DNA of 64,000 bases from NCBI RefSeq assembly GCF_046054165.1, contig NZ_JBFNXK010000002.1, forward strand, positions 124,001 to 188,000. Direction: 5' to 3'. Below, piece by piece: positions 18,393 to 27,062 of this stretch. The stretch is from Celerinatantimonas sp046054165. GTDB lineage: Bacteria > Pseudomonadota > Gammaproteobacteria > Enterobacterales > Celerinatantimonadaceae. Position 1 is the stretch's first letter. Each line of letters begins with the position of its first letter. The notes beneath the pieces were generated by a model. It worked only from the letters and a program-made list of their open reading frames with translations. It was not told the DNA's origin and did not search any database. A program made the position numbers and the translations under genes.

Positions 18393-19118
18393 ATGGCCTT
18401 TATCACAAGTATCATCAGACAAATGAATCAGGGTTATACTGCGCCCTATCTTTGCCAAGCTGATGATGGTCATAAGTATATTGTCAAAGGGCTTAGCACG
18501 ACCTATAAAGGGCTCATTTATGAATGGGTCTGCGGCAAATTAGGCCAAAGCATTGGCCTTCCAATCCCAGATTGTGAGATTGTATACATCGATAGCGCAC
18601 TACTTGAATATGATAATTATGCGCTAACTGAAGGTGAATGGTTTGCATCTCAATATATTGAAAATATTCAGGATATTACATTCAACCTATTAGATAACGT
18701 AGATTCTGAGCAACTCAAACTATTATTTTTGTTCGATTACTGGATCAAGAATGCAGATCGCACTTTAACAAACAAGGGAGGAAACCCGAACCTGTTCATT
18801 AAAGGAGATCTAGAAACGTGTATTGTGTTAGATCACAATTTGGCGTTCGATCCTGACTATGATGACCTATACGATCAAACAAAAATGTTGCACGTTGGCT
18901 CAACTGCTTGGTTCTCCACACAAACAAAATTACTAACGCCACTGGATAAAGAAAAATATCAAACTCTTCTTGAAAACAGCTTAGATCAGCTTGAATACAT
19001 AACATCTTTTATTCCTGAAGAATGGCTAGCAAACTGCGAAGATAATGGTATTCTAAATTATATTCGTGCTACATTGTCGCGCATTAATGCGCCTGATTTT
19101 TGGGAGGGCATAAGATGA
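18393..19118 (+). CDS. HipA-like kinase family protein
   Basis: A 241-aa protein, about half the length of classical HipA, resembling its C-terminal kinase lobe. Visible features are a possible ATP-binding lysine in YIVKG (K32), the catalytic-loop motif KNADRTLTNKGGNPNL (D122, N131) and a metal-binding LDHNLAF (D147). Classical HipA phosphorylates glutamyl-tRNA synthetase and causes persistence; the target here is unknown. The stop overlaps the start of the DUF3037 gene by four bases (ATGA), so they are translated as a pair. There is no HipB helix-turn-helix partner. Confidence 0.82.
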   Translation: MAFITSIIRQMNQGYTAPYLCQADDGHKYIVKGLSTTYKGLIYEWVCGKLGQSIGLPIPDCEIVYIDSALLEYDNYALTEGEWFASQYIENIQDITFNLLDNVDSEQLKLLFLFDYWIKNADRTLTNKGGNPNLFIKGDLETCIVLDHNLAFDPDYDDLYDQTKMLHVGSTAWFSTQTKLLTPLDKEKYQTLLENSLDQLEYITSFIPEEWLANCEDNGILNYIRATLSRINAPDFWEGIR

Positions 19119-19960
19119 AAAATTTAGTTCGTTATTCTGTAATCCGTTTTATGCCTTTTGCGGAAACGCAAGAATTTGCAAACGTAGGTATTGTTCTGCA
19201 TGCCCCGAATTCAGAGACAGTATTATTTAAATTAGCTAACAAACGGTTCAGCCGGGTATCGCAGTTTTTCGATGATCTCGATGGACAACTCTATAGCAAT
19301 GCTATTGATATGTTTGATGCTGAGTTGCGTCGGATCCAAAATCTAGCTCATGACATGCATGGTAAAAATCTTGTCATGTTTATGAATGAAGCTACCCGTC
19401 CGCGCGAAGGTTTTTTAACTTTTAGTGAAACAGCCGTACTCCTCACTCAAAATACTTTGACGGATGTACTTGAACAATTATTTCTGCAATATGTTGGCCG
19501 CAACTTTAATACAAAAGAACACAGAGAGATTTTGTTAGCCCAAGAACTCAAAAGACAATTGAATAGTGTAAGCCAATATAAATATAAAAAACAAACGCTT
19601 GATACTGGGTATATGTCTTTCGATTTACCTCTAGTTGCTAGAGACAGTATACAGACCAAAGCTGTCAAGCCAATGAGTTTTAACCAAAGTGATTCTCTAA
19701 GACTAATTGATCATGGTGCCCGTTGGATTTTACGCGTGAAAAACCTAATTGATTCTAATGTCATAAAATCTGAAGATTTTCTATTTGCTGTTGAACATCC
19801 TGAGTTTGAAACTTCAAGATTAGAAAATGCATTTCAGAAAGTTGAAGATGATATGAATGAGTTAGGCGTCAAAGTATATAGAGCTGATGACCTAGATAGA
19901 ATCAATACTTTTGCTCGTTTCCAGTCTGAAGACATCAACAACTTCCGACTTCTCAATTAA
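19115..19960 (+). CDS. DUF3037 domain protein
   Basis: 281 aa from the ATG at 19115, with a strong GGGAGGG ribosome site and four-base overlap with the HipA-like gene. The N-terminus (VRYSVIRFMPFAETQEFANVGIV) is typical of DUF3037. Such proteins are often found beside short HipA-like kinases, so this may be the cognate partner or antidote; that role is inference. A long hairpin follows the stop codon. Confidence 0.82.
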   Translation: MKNLVRYSVIRFMPFAETQEFANVGIVLHAPNSETVLFKLANKRFSRVSQFFDDLDGQLYSNAIDMFDAELRRIQNLAHDMHGKNLVMFMNEATRPREGFLTFSETAVLLTQNTLTDVLEQLFLQYVGRNFNTKEHREILLAQELKRQLNSVSQYKYKKQTLDTGYMSFDLPLVARDSIQTKAVKPMSFNQSDSLRLIDHGARWILRVKNLIDSNVIKSEDFLFAVEHPEFETSRLENAFQKVEDDMNELGVKVYRADDLDRINTFARFQSEDINNFRLLN

Positions 19961-19984
19961 GTCTTCCCATACACTTATTCACAG

Positions 19985-20024
19985 AACTCCAAGGTGAGGC
20001 GATGCCTCACTGACGGAGTTTTGA
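19985..20024 (+). terminator. Terminator after hipA-like/DUF3037 pair
   Basis: An outer AACTCC/GGAGTT stem and a perfect inner GTGAGGC-GAT-GCCTCAC hairpin are followed by TTGAGTGCATTATTTTTT. It separates this operon from the convergent replication gene. Confidence 0.7.
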
Positions 20025-20174
20025 GTGCATTATTTTTTCAGAGAATTTCAGAATGGATTTTCGGAAAAAGTTCCGAAACTAAAACTTGAAAGAGGCCAGT
20101 AAAATCAATGGTTCGTCGGAAAATCGCAGGGTGAGGTTTTGAAGGTTCAGAAAGCCCTTCGGAAAGCTTCCAAA

Positions 20175-21725
20175 TTAAGCCGGATGACGTTCGATTTGCC
20201 AGTTCCAAATCCGGGTAATCACTTCCCGACCACCGTCCAGAATTCCTTTGAGCCGAGTCATAAAAGCGTCCCGATATTGGTTGAGGTGACACTCCCCTGT
20301 TTCAGAATCAAATACCAGTTGATAGAACGGCTGAATCGGACGGTCAGAACGTTTGCACCAAATCCCGCCCATCTGTTCGGTGTAATCCTGCCAGTTGCCA
20401 CAATCGGCTGCGCGGTGGATTTTCCGGCAGGTTTCCGACAAACTTTCCGAACTTTTCAGGCGGCGCAGTTCTCGCCAGACGGTGACAGATGCCCCGCCGA
20501 TTTGCTGGAACTGCCGGATGCGCCAACAGGAAGCCCAGGCATCCACCCGAGCCGCTGCTTCTAATGGGTCTTCTCCGTATATTCCCGAATCCAGCCCCTG
20601 CCCGTTAATGTTCTTCGACACATATTTAGCAATATATCCGGTAGCACTACCTCGGGAGGAGTCTATCTCCACCACTTTGAGTCGGGAGTTTTCCGCGCCC
20701 TTTTCCGAACCATCTTCCTGTAAGCAATAATCCCGAAAGATTTCTATCAGCCGGTCTTTCTGATATTCCGGAACAAATAGCAATAGATGCCAGTGAGGTG
20801 TCCCATCATGATGCGGTTCAGCTACCCGAAAACCATAGGGGTGGATTTCTTCCCGTCCGAGTTTGGAACGGATACGGGCAAAAGTAGTACAGAGGTATTG
20901 CTGACCATCTAAGGCGGTAAGGTTTTGCCATTTGGGATTGCGTTCACCGGAACGGTTCAGCACCGAATGGTAACGGCTCGGACAGGTCATGGTCAGGAAC
21001 ACGCCCCGATGGCCGAAATGTTCGGAGATATCTTCAAAGCCGCGCATACGAACCATCAGTTCGGCTTTGCGTAGTTCCGGATTTGAAACATTCTTTTCAC
21101 ACAGTTCCTGAAGGGTATAGCGCTGCCCTGCCTGATTGATAACTACGGTATGGGAAAGCATCTGGGATTGATGCCACAGCTGCATCCGGCGGCGATGCAG
21201 CATAAAGTCCGAACAATAGATGGCTTTATGCTTATGCACCATGCCTAACATCTGCGCCAGTGTTTCCACATCCTGCGCATTTTTCCGGCGCAGTCCGGTT
21301 AACCACCAGAACTCATTTTCCATCCGCCCGATAGCGCCCTGTAAGCTCATCTGAAACTTCGGGTCACTTTCGGAAAGATTCTCGGGGATTTTCGGGAAAT
21401 TAAGCCGATGCGCCAGTACGATTTGGCACTGTTGCTGATACTTCAATTCCGCGCTAGCCGCTGATTTTCCGGCGGCTCGGCAGAAATACGCTCCCGTGCA
21501 GGCTAACTGTTTTAGCCCGTCATCGGAAAAGTCCAGATTCAGCTCCGAGGCATGAACTCCAATTTTTTGGGCAATGTCCCGCCGCAGATGCCGAATATAG
21601 GTATTGGCATCAAAGCGGGTTTTACATCGGGTATATCCGGCCATAATGACCGGATGAAAGGCGATTGGGAATCCGAGCAATTGCCCTTTTACAAATTGCT
21701 TATCATCAGGATGCACAGCAGGCAT
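20175..21725 (-). CDS. Replication endonuclease, phage gpA-like (HUH)
   Basis: A 516-aa rolling-circle initiator related to the P2 gpA family. Motif 1 is FLTMT (about residues 243-247), the HUH metal site is PHWHLLLF (H311, H313), and the catalytic motif is GYIAKYVSKN with tyrosines 364 and 368 spaced as in gpA-type enzymes with two tyrosines. It would nick an origin to start rolling-circle replication of the excised element. Start chosen at ATG 21725, overlapping the upstream small gene by 20 bases. The nick site is not identified. Confidence 0.88.
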   Translation of the reverse strand: MPAVHPDDKQFVKGQLLGFPIAFHPVIMAGYTRCKTRFDANTYIRHLRRDIAQKIGVHASELNLDFSDDGLKQLACTGAYFCRAAGKSAASAELKYQQQCQIVLAHRLNFPKIPENLSESDPKFQMSLQGAIGRMENEFWWLTGLRRKNAQDVETLAQMLGMVHKHKAIYCSDFMLHRRRMQLWHQSQMLSHTVVINQAGQRYTLQELCEKNVSNPELRKAELMVRMRGFEDISEHFGHRGVFLTMTCPSRYHSVLNRSGERNPKWQNLTALDGQQYLCTTFARIRSKLGREEIHPYGFRVAEPHHDGTPHWHLLLFVPEYQKDRLIEIFRDYCLQEDGSEKGAENSRLKVVEIDSSRGSATGYIAKYVSKNINGQGLDSGIYGEDPLEAAARVDAWASCWRIRQFQQIGGASVTVWRELRRLKSSESLSETCRKIHRAADCGNWQDYTEQMGGIWCKRSDRPIQPFYQLVFDSETGECHLNQYRDAFMTRLKGILDGGREVITRIWNWQIERHPA

Positions 21726-21975
21726 TGAACACCTCCCATCCCAGAGTCCCGATAAAGTAAGTTTCCCAACGCACGCCGAAATATTGGACTCGTTTACGGG
21801 TGATTAATCCGGCACTTTTCAGGGCTTCAAACGTCCGGCGGTCAAAGCGTTTGCGCAGTTTGCCCCGAACCTGCATTTTGCCCAAGGCCACGCCCGGTTC
21901 GACACAGAATGAAATTTCGGTGTTATTGGCAAAATCAGCCAACATGCGGAACTGTTCGGCAGAAAGACTAAGCAT
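21706..21975 (-). CDS. Small protein of the replication operon, unknown
   Basis: An 89-aa basic protein (from ATG 21975) that overlaps the AlpA-like gene by eight bases and rep by 20, so all three are translationally coupled. The segment FDRRTFEALKSAGLITRKRV looks like a winged-helix recognition element, so DNA binding is possible. I do not recognise a named family. Confidence 0.65.
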   Translation of the reverse strand: MLSLSAEQFRMLADFANNTEISFCVEPGVALGKMQVRGKLRKRFDRRTFEALKSAGLITRKRVQYFGVRWETYFIGTLGWEVFNACCAS

Positions 21976-22225
21976 GAGCACGCCCTCCGACTTCAACTTG
22001 CTGGAGGTGTTCTAAGCGTTGGAACTGGTCGAGCCAGTCATCTAAATCTTCCCGCAGATAACGAACCGAACGGCCAATTTTAATAAAGGGTGGTGCTGGT
22101 GTGTGGTTAAGGCGATTGCCGCTCATCCGAGCCTGTCGGAGAAACGAACGGCTCATACCGATATAGTAAGAAGTTTCCTGTTCTGTCAGGACTCGTTTAT
22201 CAAAGGTAGTTGTGAGTGATTCCAT
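21968..22225 (-). CDS. AlpA-like/excisionase helix-turn-helix protein
   Basis: An 85-aa protein with an HTH of the AlpA/MerR-like type: LTEQETSYYIGMSRSFLRQ followed by PPFIKIGRSVRYLREDLDDWL, the usual recognition helix and wing. In P4-like elements AlpA controls integrase expression and excision. Here it heads the small-gene/rep operon, so it may couple excision to replication. Confidence 0.85.
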   Translation of the reverse strand: MESLTTTFDKRVLTEQETSYYIGMSRSFLRQARMSGNRLNHTPAPPFIKIGRSVRYLREDLDDWLDQFQRLEHLQQVEVGGRAHA

Positions 22226-22265
22226 AATATGAACCTTGGTTGTTTAACATCGAGGTTCACTTTGA

Positions 22266-22301
22266 AATCTCCCGCTTCTCCCGGGAGGCTAACCGGGAGA
22301 A
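22266..22301. promoter_or_regulatory. GGGAG-rich inverted repeats before the AlpA-like gene
   Basis: TTCTCCCGG (22276-22284) pairs with CCGGGAGAA (22293-22301), and an extra CTCCCG lies just to the left. The site is between the unknown 319-aa gene and the AlpA-like gene, both on the minus strand. It lacks a T-run on the coding side, so it may be an operator or weak terminator. Confidence 0.4.
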
Positions 22302-22307
22302 AATAAT

Positions 22308-23267
22308 TTAAACTTTTTTGAGTCTTAGTCGTTTCCTAATATCAGAGACATGATTATCAAAGGTTTTTCGGGACATAGTGCGTTCATTTTTGTAGCCATC
22401 AATCCACACAAGTGCCTTCTCATCCATATCGCGGATATCTTCGTTTTTATCATAGGCAAAGGTTTCAGACTCGATATCCTCCTGAAGCGTTAACCAGAGT
22501 TTTCCTGCGGTTGCGGCTAAATGGTTAGCAACCAAGCGCTCTAAGATTTGGTTGATAATATGATTTCGATTAACGGGATTACCAAAGGCAATTGGTTCAG
22601 GTTGAAGCGGCTCAGCGCTAGCTTCAGATTCGCCATTCACTTCTCTATCCAACGTATCGAGCGCTTCCCGACTAATACCTAAATCAGAGAATTTGACCTG
22701 AAAGGATTGCGGTTCGATGTGGTAAACCTTTTTAACCCCGTTTTGCTGATAGAGACTTTCTAGCTTGCCGGGATGACTGAGTTCGCCTGAGATCAGTGAT
22801 TCAAATAATTGCGTAGAAAACGAATCAATATTGTTGGGGGTTGTTGTCTCTTCAACCTCTTTGAAGTCAGGATACGCTAACCAATATTCAGGTTCGGTAT
22901 CTTCAATATAGTAATCATGACCCCAATAGCCAATATAGCGATTGGGCGGCTCTTGGCCTTTGTAAGGGTATGGAACCCATTTACATTGGATCCCATCCAG
23001 ATCAAGCGGGCATCCTTCATCAACACTGGCCTGATTATCCCGGATGATAGTCATCGCATCATAACGACGAATCCCCATCCAACCACGATACTCGTAAACA
23101 GCAAATCCCCGATAAAGGCCATCGTCTTCGATTCGCCCAATGATGACACGAAGCGCATTACTATAGAACGCCCAGCCAGCAGACACTAAGTGAGCATTTT
23201 GGAAAAATTGAGAGGATGTAAGACGGGAGAATTTTTCAACATCGTTAACACTGACATAATCGTTCAA
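22308..23267 (-). CDS. Unknown 319-aa element protein
   Basis: No family recognised. The N-terminal two-thirds is rich in Tyr, Trp and Asp (YEYRGWMGIRRYD, GYWGHDYYIEDTEPEYW) with no membrane segment. The C-terminal ~90 residues are helical and end in a basic stretch (MSRKTFDNHVSDIRKRLRL) that could bind DNA. It precedes the AlpA-like/rep operon on the same strand with an 82-base gap, so it may be a regulator or accessory replication protein of the element. Confidence 0.6.
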   Translation of the reverse strand: MNDYVSVNDVEKFSRLTSSQFFQNAHLVSAGWAFYSNALRVIIGRIEDDGLYRGFAVYEYRGWMGIRRYDAMTIIRDNQASVDEGCPLDLDGIQCKWVPYPYKGQEPPNRYIGYWGHDYYIEDTEPEYWLAYPDFKEVEETTTPNNIDSFSTQLFESLISGELSHPGKLESLYQQNGVKKVYHIEPQSFQVKFSDLGISREALDTLDREVNGESEASAEPLQPEPIAFGNPVNRNHIINQILERLVANHLAATAGKLWLTLQEDIESETFAYDKNEDIRDMDEKALVWIDGYKNERTMSRKTFDNHVSDIRKRLRLKKV

Positions 23268-23480
23268 AATAAACTCCTGAGAAAAATACTTCTACCACAG
23301 CCCGATTTTAACTCAAATTCAAAGCTAATAACCTGTCATCCTGTTGTGAACTGTACTGCTACTCCTCCACATCATGTTAAACAAGTATTTTTTATCTGAT
23401 ATATAACCTTCTAGAAACTTAAAGAAGTTTGTAACATTTTACATCTAATCAGATGACTAAAAGACTATTTTTGAATATGC

Positions 23481-23518
23481 TTGTTAAAAACAATTTACGT
23501 AGTACACTATACGTAGTA
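23481..23518 (+). promoter_or_regulatory. Promoter and TACGTAGTA direct repeats of helicase operon
   Basis: TTGTTA (23481) with a -10-like TACACT/CACTAT at about 23503-23510 lies 30 bases before the helicase start. Two TACGTAGTA copies (23496-23504, 23510-23518) straddle the -10, 14 bases apart, placing them where a repressor would block transcription. Confidence 0.5.
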
Positions 23519-23539
23519 TTAATTTGCTAAGGAAATCAA

Positions 23540-25528
23540 ATGTCTGAATATTGCTTTTTTACTCCAGATTCACAAAGTCTAGCTGAATCAGCCCACTTAA
23601 AAGAATATTTAGAAAACTATGCAGAAAATAAAAAAAAGCAAATATATGTACTATCATGCCCTCTTTCAAAAGAAGATTTAAATTATGAATATCATAGTGC
23701 ATTTGTAATTTTCACATCTGGATATAACCCTTGTTTTATAGATATAGGCAACAACCAAGAAGACTTTAATGAATATGTAGATGACTTCATTGATGACATT
23801 GCATTCCTTTCCGAAAAATTCGAATACCGAAAAAAAATAGGTAGAAAAAAACGTTGGAAAGAATTATTTAAAGTCAAAAAATATAAAGATTTAGATTTAG
23901 ACAATTTTTATATAGAAAACCCTATAGATAAGAGAATTGTAGATCTTTTAACCTCTTTAGTAATTGGCAGTATTAACGATGTAAATAAAATAGATTTAGA
24001 TGCTGAAAACCTATTAGATATGATTAAATCAAAAATCGTTCTATTTGATACTGACCAAACTAGTTTTGTATTTAAAACTGGCGGGCATAAGAAATTTTTA
24101 ATCCAAGGTTTAGCTGGTTCAGGAAAAACAGAATTATTATTACACAAATTAAAAGAAATATATTCGAATGAACAGGATTCTAGAATAGCATTTACATGCT
24201 TTAATAAAATTTTAGCATCTAATATGAAAGAAAGAATCCCACAATTTTTCGATTTTATGAAAGTTGAAAAACAAATTGACTGGGAAAATAAACTTTTTTG
24301 TTTTCATTCATGGGGAAGTGGAAAAAACCCTACTTCTGGGATGTATCGATATATATGCCATAAATATCAAATACCATTTGGCACATTAGCGGCCGGACCA
24401 TTTGATGATCTCTGTAAAAGAGCTGTTGATGACATTAATGCACTAAATACATCCAAAGAAAAAAATTATATTTTTGACTATGTTTTTATTGATGAAAGCC
24501 AAGATTTTGGAGAGAACTTCATAGCTCTTTGCGAGCTAGTTACAAAGAAAAAGGTATTTGTTGCCGGGGATGTTTTCCAAAATATTTTTAGGACAATTGA
24601 TGACTCTGTACACCATGCAGATCTAATTTTGAAAAAATGCTATCGAACAGATCCAAAAAATCTAATGTTTTCTCACGCTTTGGGTATGGGTCTATATGAA
24701 AATCCTGTTTTAAGATGGCTGAAAGACGATGAATGGAATGCTTGTGGATATAATTACCAAGAAAAGAATGGTCGAGCTATTATCAGCAGAGATCCATTAC
24801 GTAGATTTGAAGATATTCCACAAAAATTTCAATCCACAACTATTCATTCAAATCCCTCCAACAAGGATATTCCTACATTTATCCTTGAAGTTATAAATGA
24901 AATTAAGCAGAGGCATGCAACTGTTGAAGCTGGAGATATAGCTATACTATTTTTAGACAAGGGAAATTATATTTATGATGTTATACCTCAAGTTGCAATG
25001 ATTATTGAAGAAAATTTAGATTGGGAAGTCAATATTTCATATGAAACTAAAGTAAGCGATCCAACAAAATGCTTTATCTCAAATATAAATAATGCAAAAG
25101 GTCTAGAATTTCCTTTTGTTATCTGTTTTGCTAAAGATTTACGTTCTAATCCTGCTTTTAGAAATGGTCTTTATACCATGATGGCAAGGTCTTTCTTAGA
25201 AAGCCATTTAATTTTGGGTAGCAATACAAATACAGCTCTTTTAGCTGATTTAAATCATGGTTTAGATTGCATTAATTCAAATGGCTATATGGATGTAAGG
25301 GTTCCTTCATTAGAAGAAATTGAACATCAAAATGCGATGATTATTTGGGATCAAGAGCCATCTCTTGAAGAGAGAATAGTAGACTTTTGTGATAAAAAGA
25401 AAGCAACACCTCGATTAAGAGCAAAATTAATTCAACGTTTAACAGAAATAATGGGAGATGTTGAATTCGAAGAGGATTATTTTAACAGTGTTATTGAAGC
25501 AGAATATAAGCGATTTAAAAAACTATGA
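23540..25528 (+). CDS. Superfamily 1 (UvrD/Rep-like) helicase with unknown N-domain
   Basis: A 662-aa protein. SF1 motifs in order: Walker A GLAGSGKTE (about 190-198), FTCFNKILA (Ia), Walker B VFIDESQDF (about 315-323), VAGDVFQNIF (III), KKCYRTDPKNL (IV), NINNAKGLEFPFVICF (V) and a divergent YTMMARS (VI, about 545). The first ~160 residues precede the motor and match no domain I know. The arginine of motif VI is retained but its context differs from UvrD. Base composition is about 30% GC, well below its neighbours, indicating separate acquisition. Overlaps the next gene by four bases. Possibly anti-phage; function not assigned. Confidence 0.85.
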   Translation: MSEYCFFTPDSQSLAESAHLKEYLENYAENKKKQIYVLSCPLSKEDLNYEYHSAFVIFTSGYNPCFIDIGNNQEDFNEYVDDFIDDIAFLSEKFEYRKKIGRKKRWKELFKVKKYKDLDLDNFYIENPIDKRIVDLLTSLVIGSINDVNKIDLDAENLLDMIKSKIVLFDTDQTSFVFKTGGHKKFLIQGLAGSGKTELLLHKLKEIYSNEQDSRIAFTCFNKILASNMKERIPQFFDFMKVEKQIDWENKLFCFHSWGSGKNPTSGMYRYICHKYQIPFGTLAAGPFDDLCKRAVDDINALNTSKEKNYIFDYVFIDESQDFGENFIALCELVTKKKVFVAGDVFQNIFRTIDDSVHHADLILKKCYRTDPKNLMFSHALGMGLYENPVLRWLKDDEWNACGYNYQEKNGRAIISRDPLRRFEDIPQKFQSTTIHSNPSNKDIPTFILEVINEIKQRHATVEAGDIAILFLDKGNYIYDVIPQVAMIIEENLDWEVNISYETKVSDPTKCFISNINNAKGLEFPFVICFAKDLRSNPAFRNGLYTMMARSFLESHLILGSNTNTALLADLNHGLDCINSNGYMDVRVPSLEEIEHQNAMIIWDQEPSLEERIVDFCDKKKATPRLRAKLIQRLTEIMGDVEFEEDYFNSVIEAEYKRFKKL

Positions 25529-26181
25529 ATATATTTTATTATAATGATTTCCCTCATTATGCATGGAAAAAATATATTCCAGTGAGGGATCCTATTGATA
25601 ATTTAAGTAATATCTTAACCACTATAGAATTGATCGTTAATTATCCAGAAAAACAAGTATCTAATGCAGATAATGGTTTTGATATTATCGTTTTTACAAA
25701 AGATTCTCATCGTTTTTTAGTAAAAAGTGATTGTGGATACTTTTCAATGACAAATCCTTTTCAAGTTAATCTAGTAGGAGATAACAGCATATCTTTTTCT
25801 TTGGATCCACTGGAAGGGCCTGTTGATGGGAAATTTATATCGGCTATGAGAAACGCTATAAAAACCATTCAAAATAAATATTATTCACATGATGATATTG
25901 TGTTATCTCTTTCTGAAACTATGCATATGGATTTCCCAGAGGCTAATCAATATACAGATACTTTTGTGACACTTTTATCCGAAGATCATGGCTATTTTAG
26001 ATTTGATGATGACCCTGATCATGAAAATAAAAATATTCATCCTAGATATCATTTTGATGTTTTTTTTAAAAATACCAACTCAATAAAAATTGGATATGAC
26101 CAAATTTCTGACATCAATTGCTTCTTATCATTAACAGATAAAAATAAGCCTAAAAAATATTTATATAATTACAAAAAATAA
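25525..26181 (+). CDS. Unknown partner of the SF1 helicase
   Basis: A 218-aa acidic, aromatic-rich soluble protein with no recognised domain. It starts within the helicase stop (ATGA overlap), so the two are translationally coupled and probably work together. Two His/Asp clusters (DDDPDHENKNIHPRYHFD near residues 165-182 and SETMHMDF near 130) could be metal-binding but are not assignable. As AT-rich as the helicase gene, so they moved as one unit. Confidence 0.7.
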   Translation: MNIFYYNDFPHYAWKKYIPVRDPIDNLSNILTTIELIVNYPEKQVSNADNGFDIIVFTKDSHRFLVKSDCGYFSMTNPFQVNLVGDNSISFSLDPLEGPVDGKFISAMRNAIKTIQNKYYSHDDIVLSLSETMHMDFPEANQYTDTFVTLLSEDHGYFRFDDDPDHENKNIHPRYHFDVFFKNTNSIKIGYDQISDINCFLSLTDKNKPKKYLYNYKK

Positions 26182-26229
26182 AATGGTAAATTTACCACAA
26201 TAAAAAGGCTCGAATAAAAATATAACATA

Positions 26230-26961
26230 TTACTGAACACTCAATGATTCTCGATATTTATTTTTCAGAAAATCATATTTCATACTAAACTCTTTTCTAA
26301 ATTTATCTGACATATCAGATAACATCTGATATGCCTTATCAGGATAGATATATTTATTTTTATCACTATTTGATATTTTTATTGGAAATAGATTATTAGG
26401 ATTAAAATTCACTATAAAATTAAATTCAACTAAGCCTTCCATTGATGTAAGAAATTCATCTGTTGACTTGGAAACACTATCCGATAGAAAAACAGAATTA
26501 GATTTAACAATTACCATTGTTTTTTTATGTAACTTCATATATTCATCAAACATATACATATTTAACGAATTCTTTCTAAAATCCGAAAGTAATTGGCCAT
26601 TGTCAAGATCTCTATACATACTTTTCTTTAAATCATATTCGATGAAATTACTTAATTTAGACAACGCCTCCATATTTTCTTTTGTTGCTTTCATTCTACT
26701 TTCCCAAACTATACTAGATTTCGCATTATGTAACTCGATCTGCTTCATATCTATATCTACTTTCCAAGTAAATATTATAACAAGGGCAGCAGCCAAAATT
26801 GATACGCTTATATCTCTTAGAATATACTGAAAGTATTTAATTAATTTATTATCTTTACTTGAAAATAAAATTTCATGTTTAACACCAACTAAACATTCAT
26901 AAATAAAATTTATTTTATTATTTATATCAACTACTTCTTTTTTTCTTAAAAAAGGTGACAT
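26230..26961 (-). CDS. Unknown membrane-anchored protein
   Basis: A 243-aa protein with one clear transmembrane helix near residues 50-67 (ISVSILAAALVIIFTW). A charged ~45-residue N-terminus precedes it and a mostly helical ~175-residue domain follows. Very low GC. It is convergent with the helicase operon and lies 101 bases before the integrase gene. No family recognised; a single-span protein beside a nuclease/helicase pair could be a defence component, but nothing in the sequence proves it. Confidence 0.6.
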   Translation of the reverse strand: MSPFLRKKEVVDINNKINFIYECLVGVKHEILFSSKDNKLIKYFQYILRDISVSILAAALVIIFTWKVDIDMKQIELHNAKSSIVWESRMKATKENMEALSKLSNFIEYDLKKSMYRDLDNGQLLSDFRKNSLNMYMFDEYMKLHKKTMVIVKSNSVFLSDSVSKSTDEFLTSMEGLVEFNFIVNFNPNNLFPIKISNSDKNKYIYPDKAYQMLSDMSDKFRKEFSMKYDFLKNKYRESLSVQ

Positions 26962-27062
26962 ATTTAGACCATTTATAAAGTGATTTTAATCATTATGCAC
27001 TTTTTTCATTAATAAAAAAGATTAGGTAATATTAAAATCACAATTTATTATATTCTAATTTT

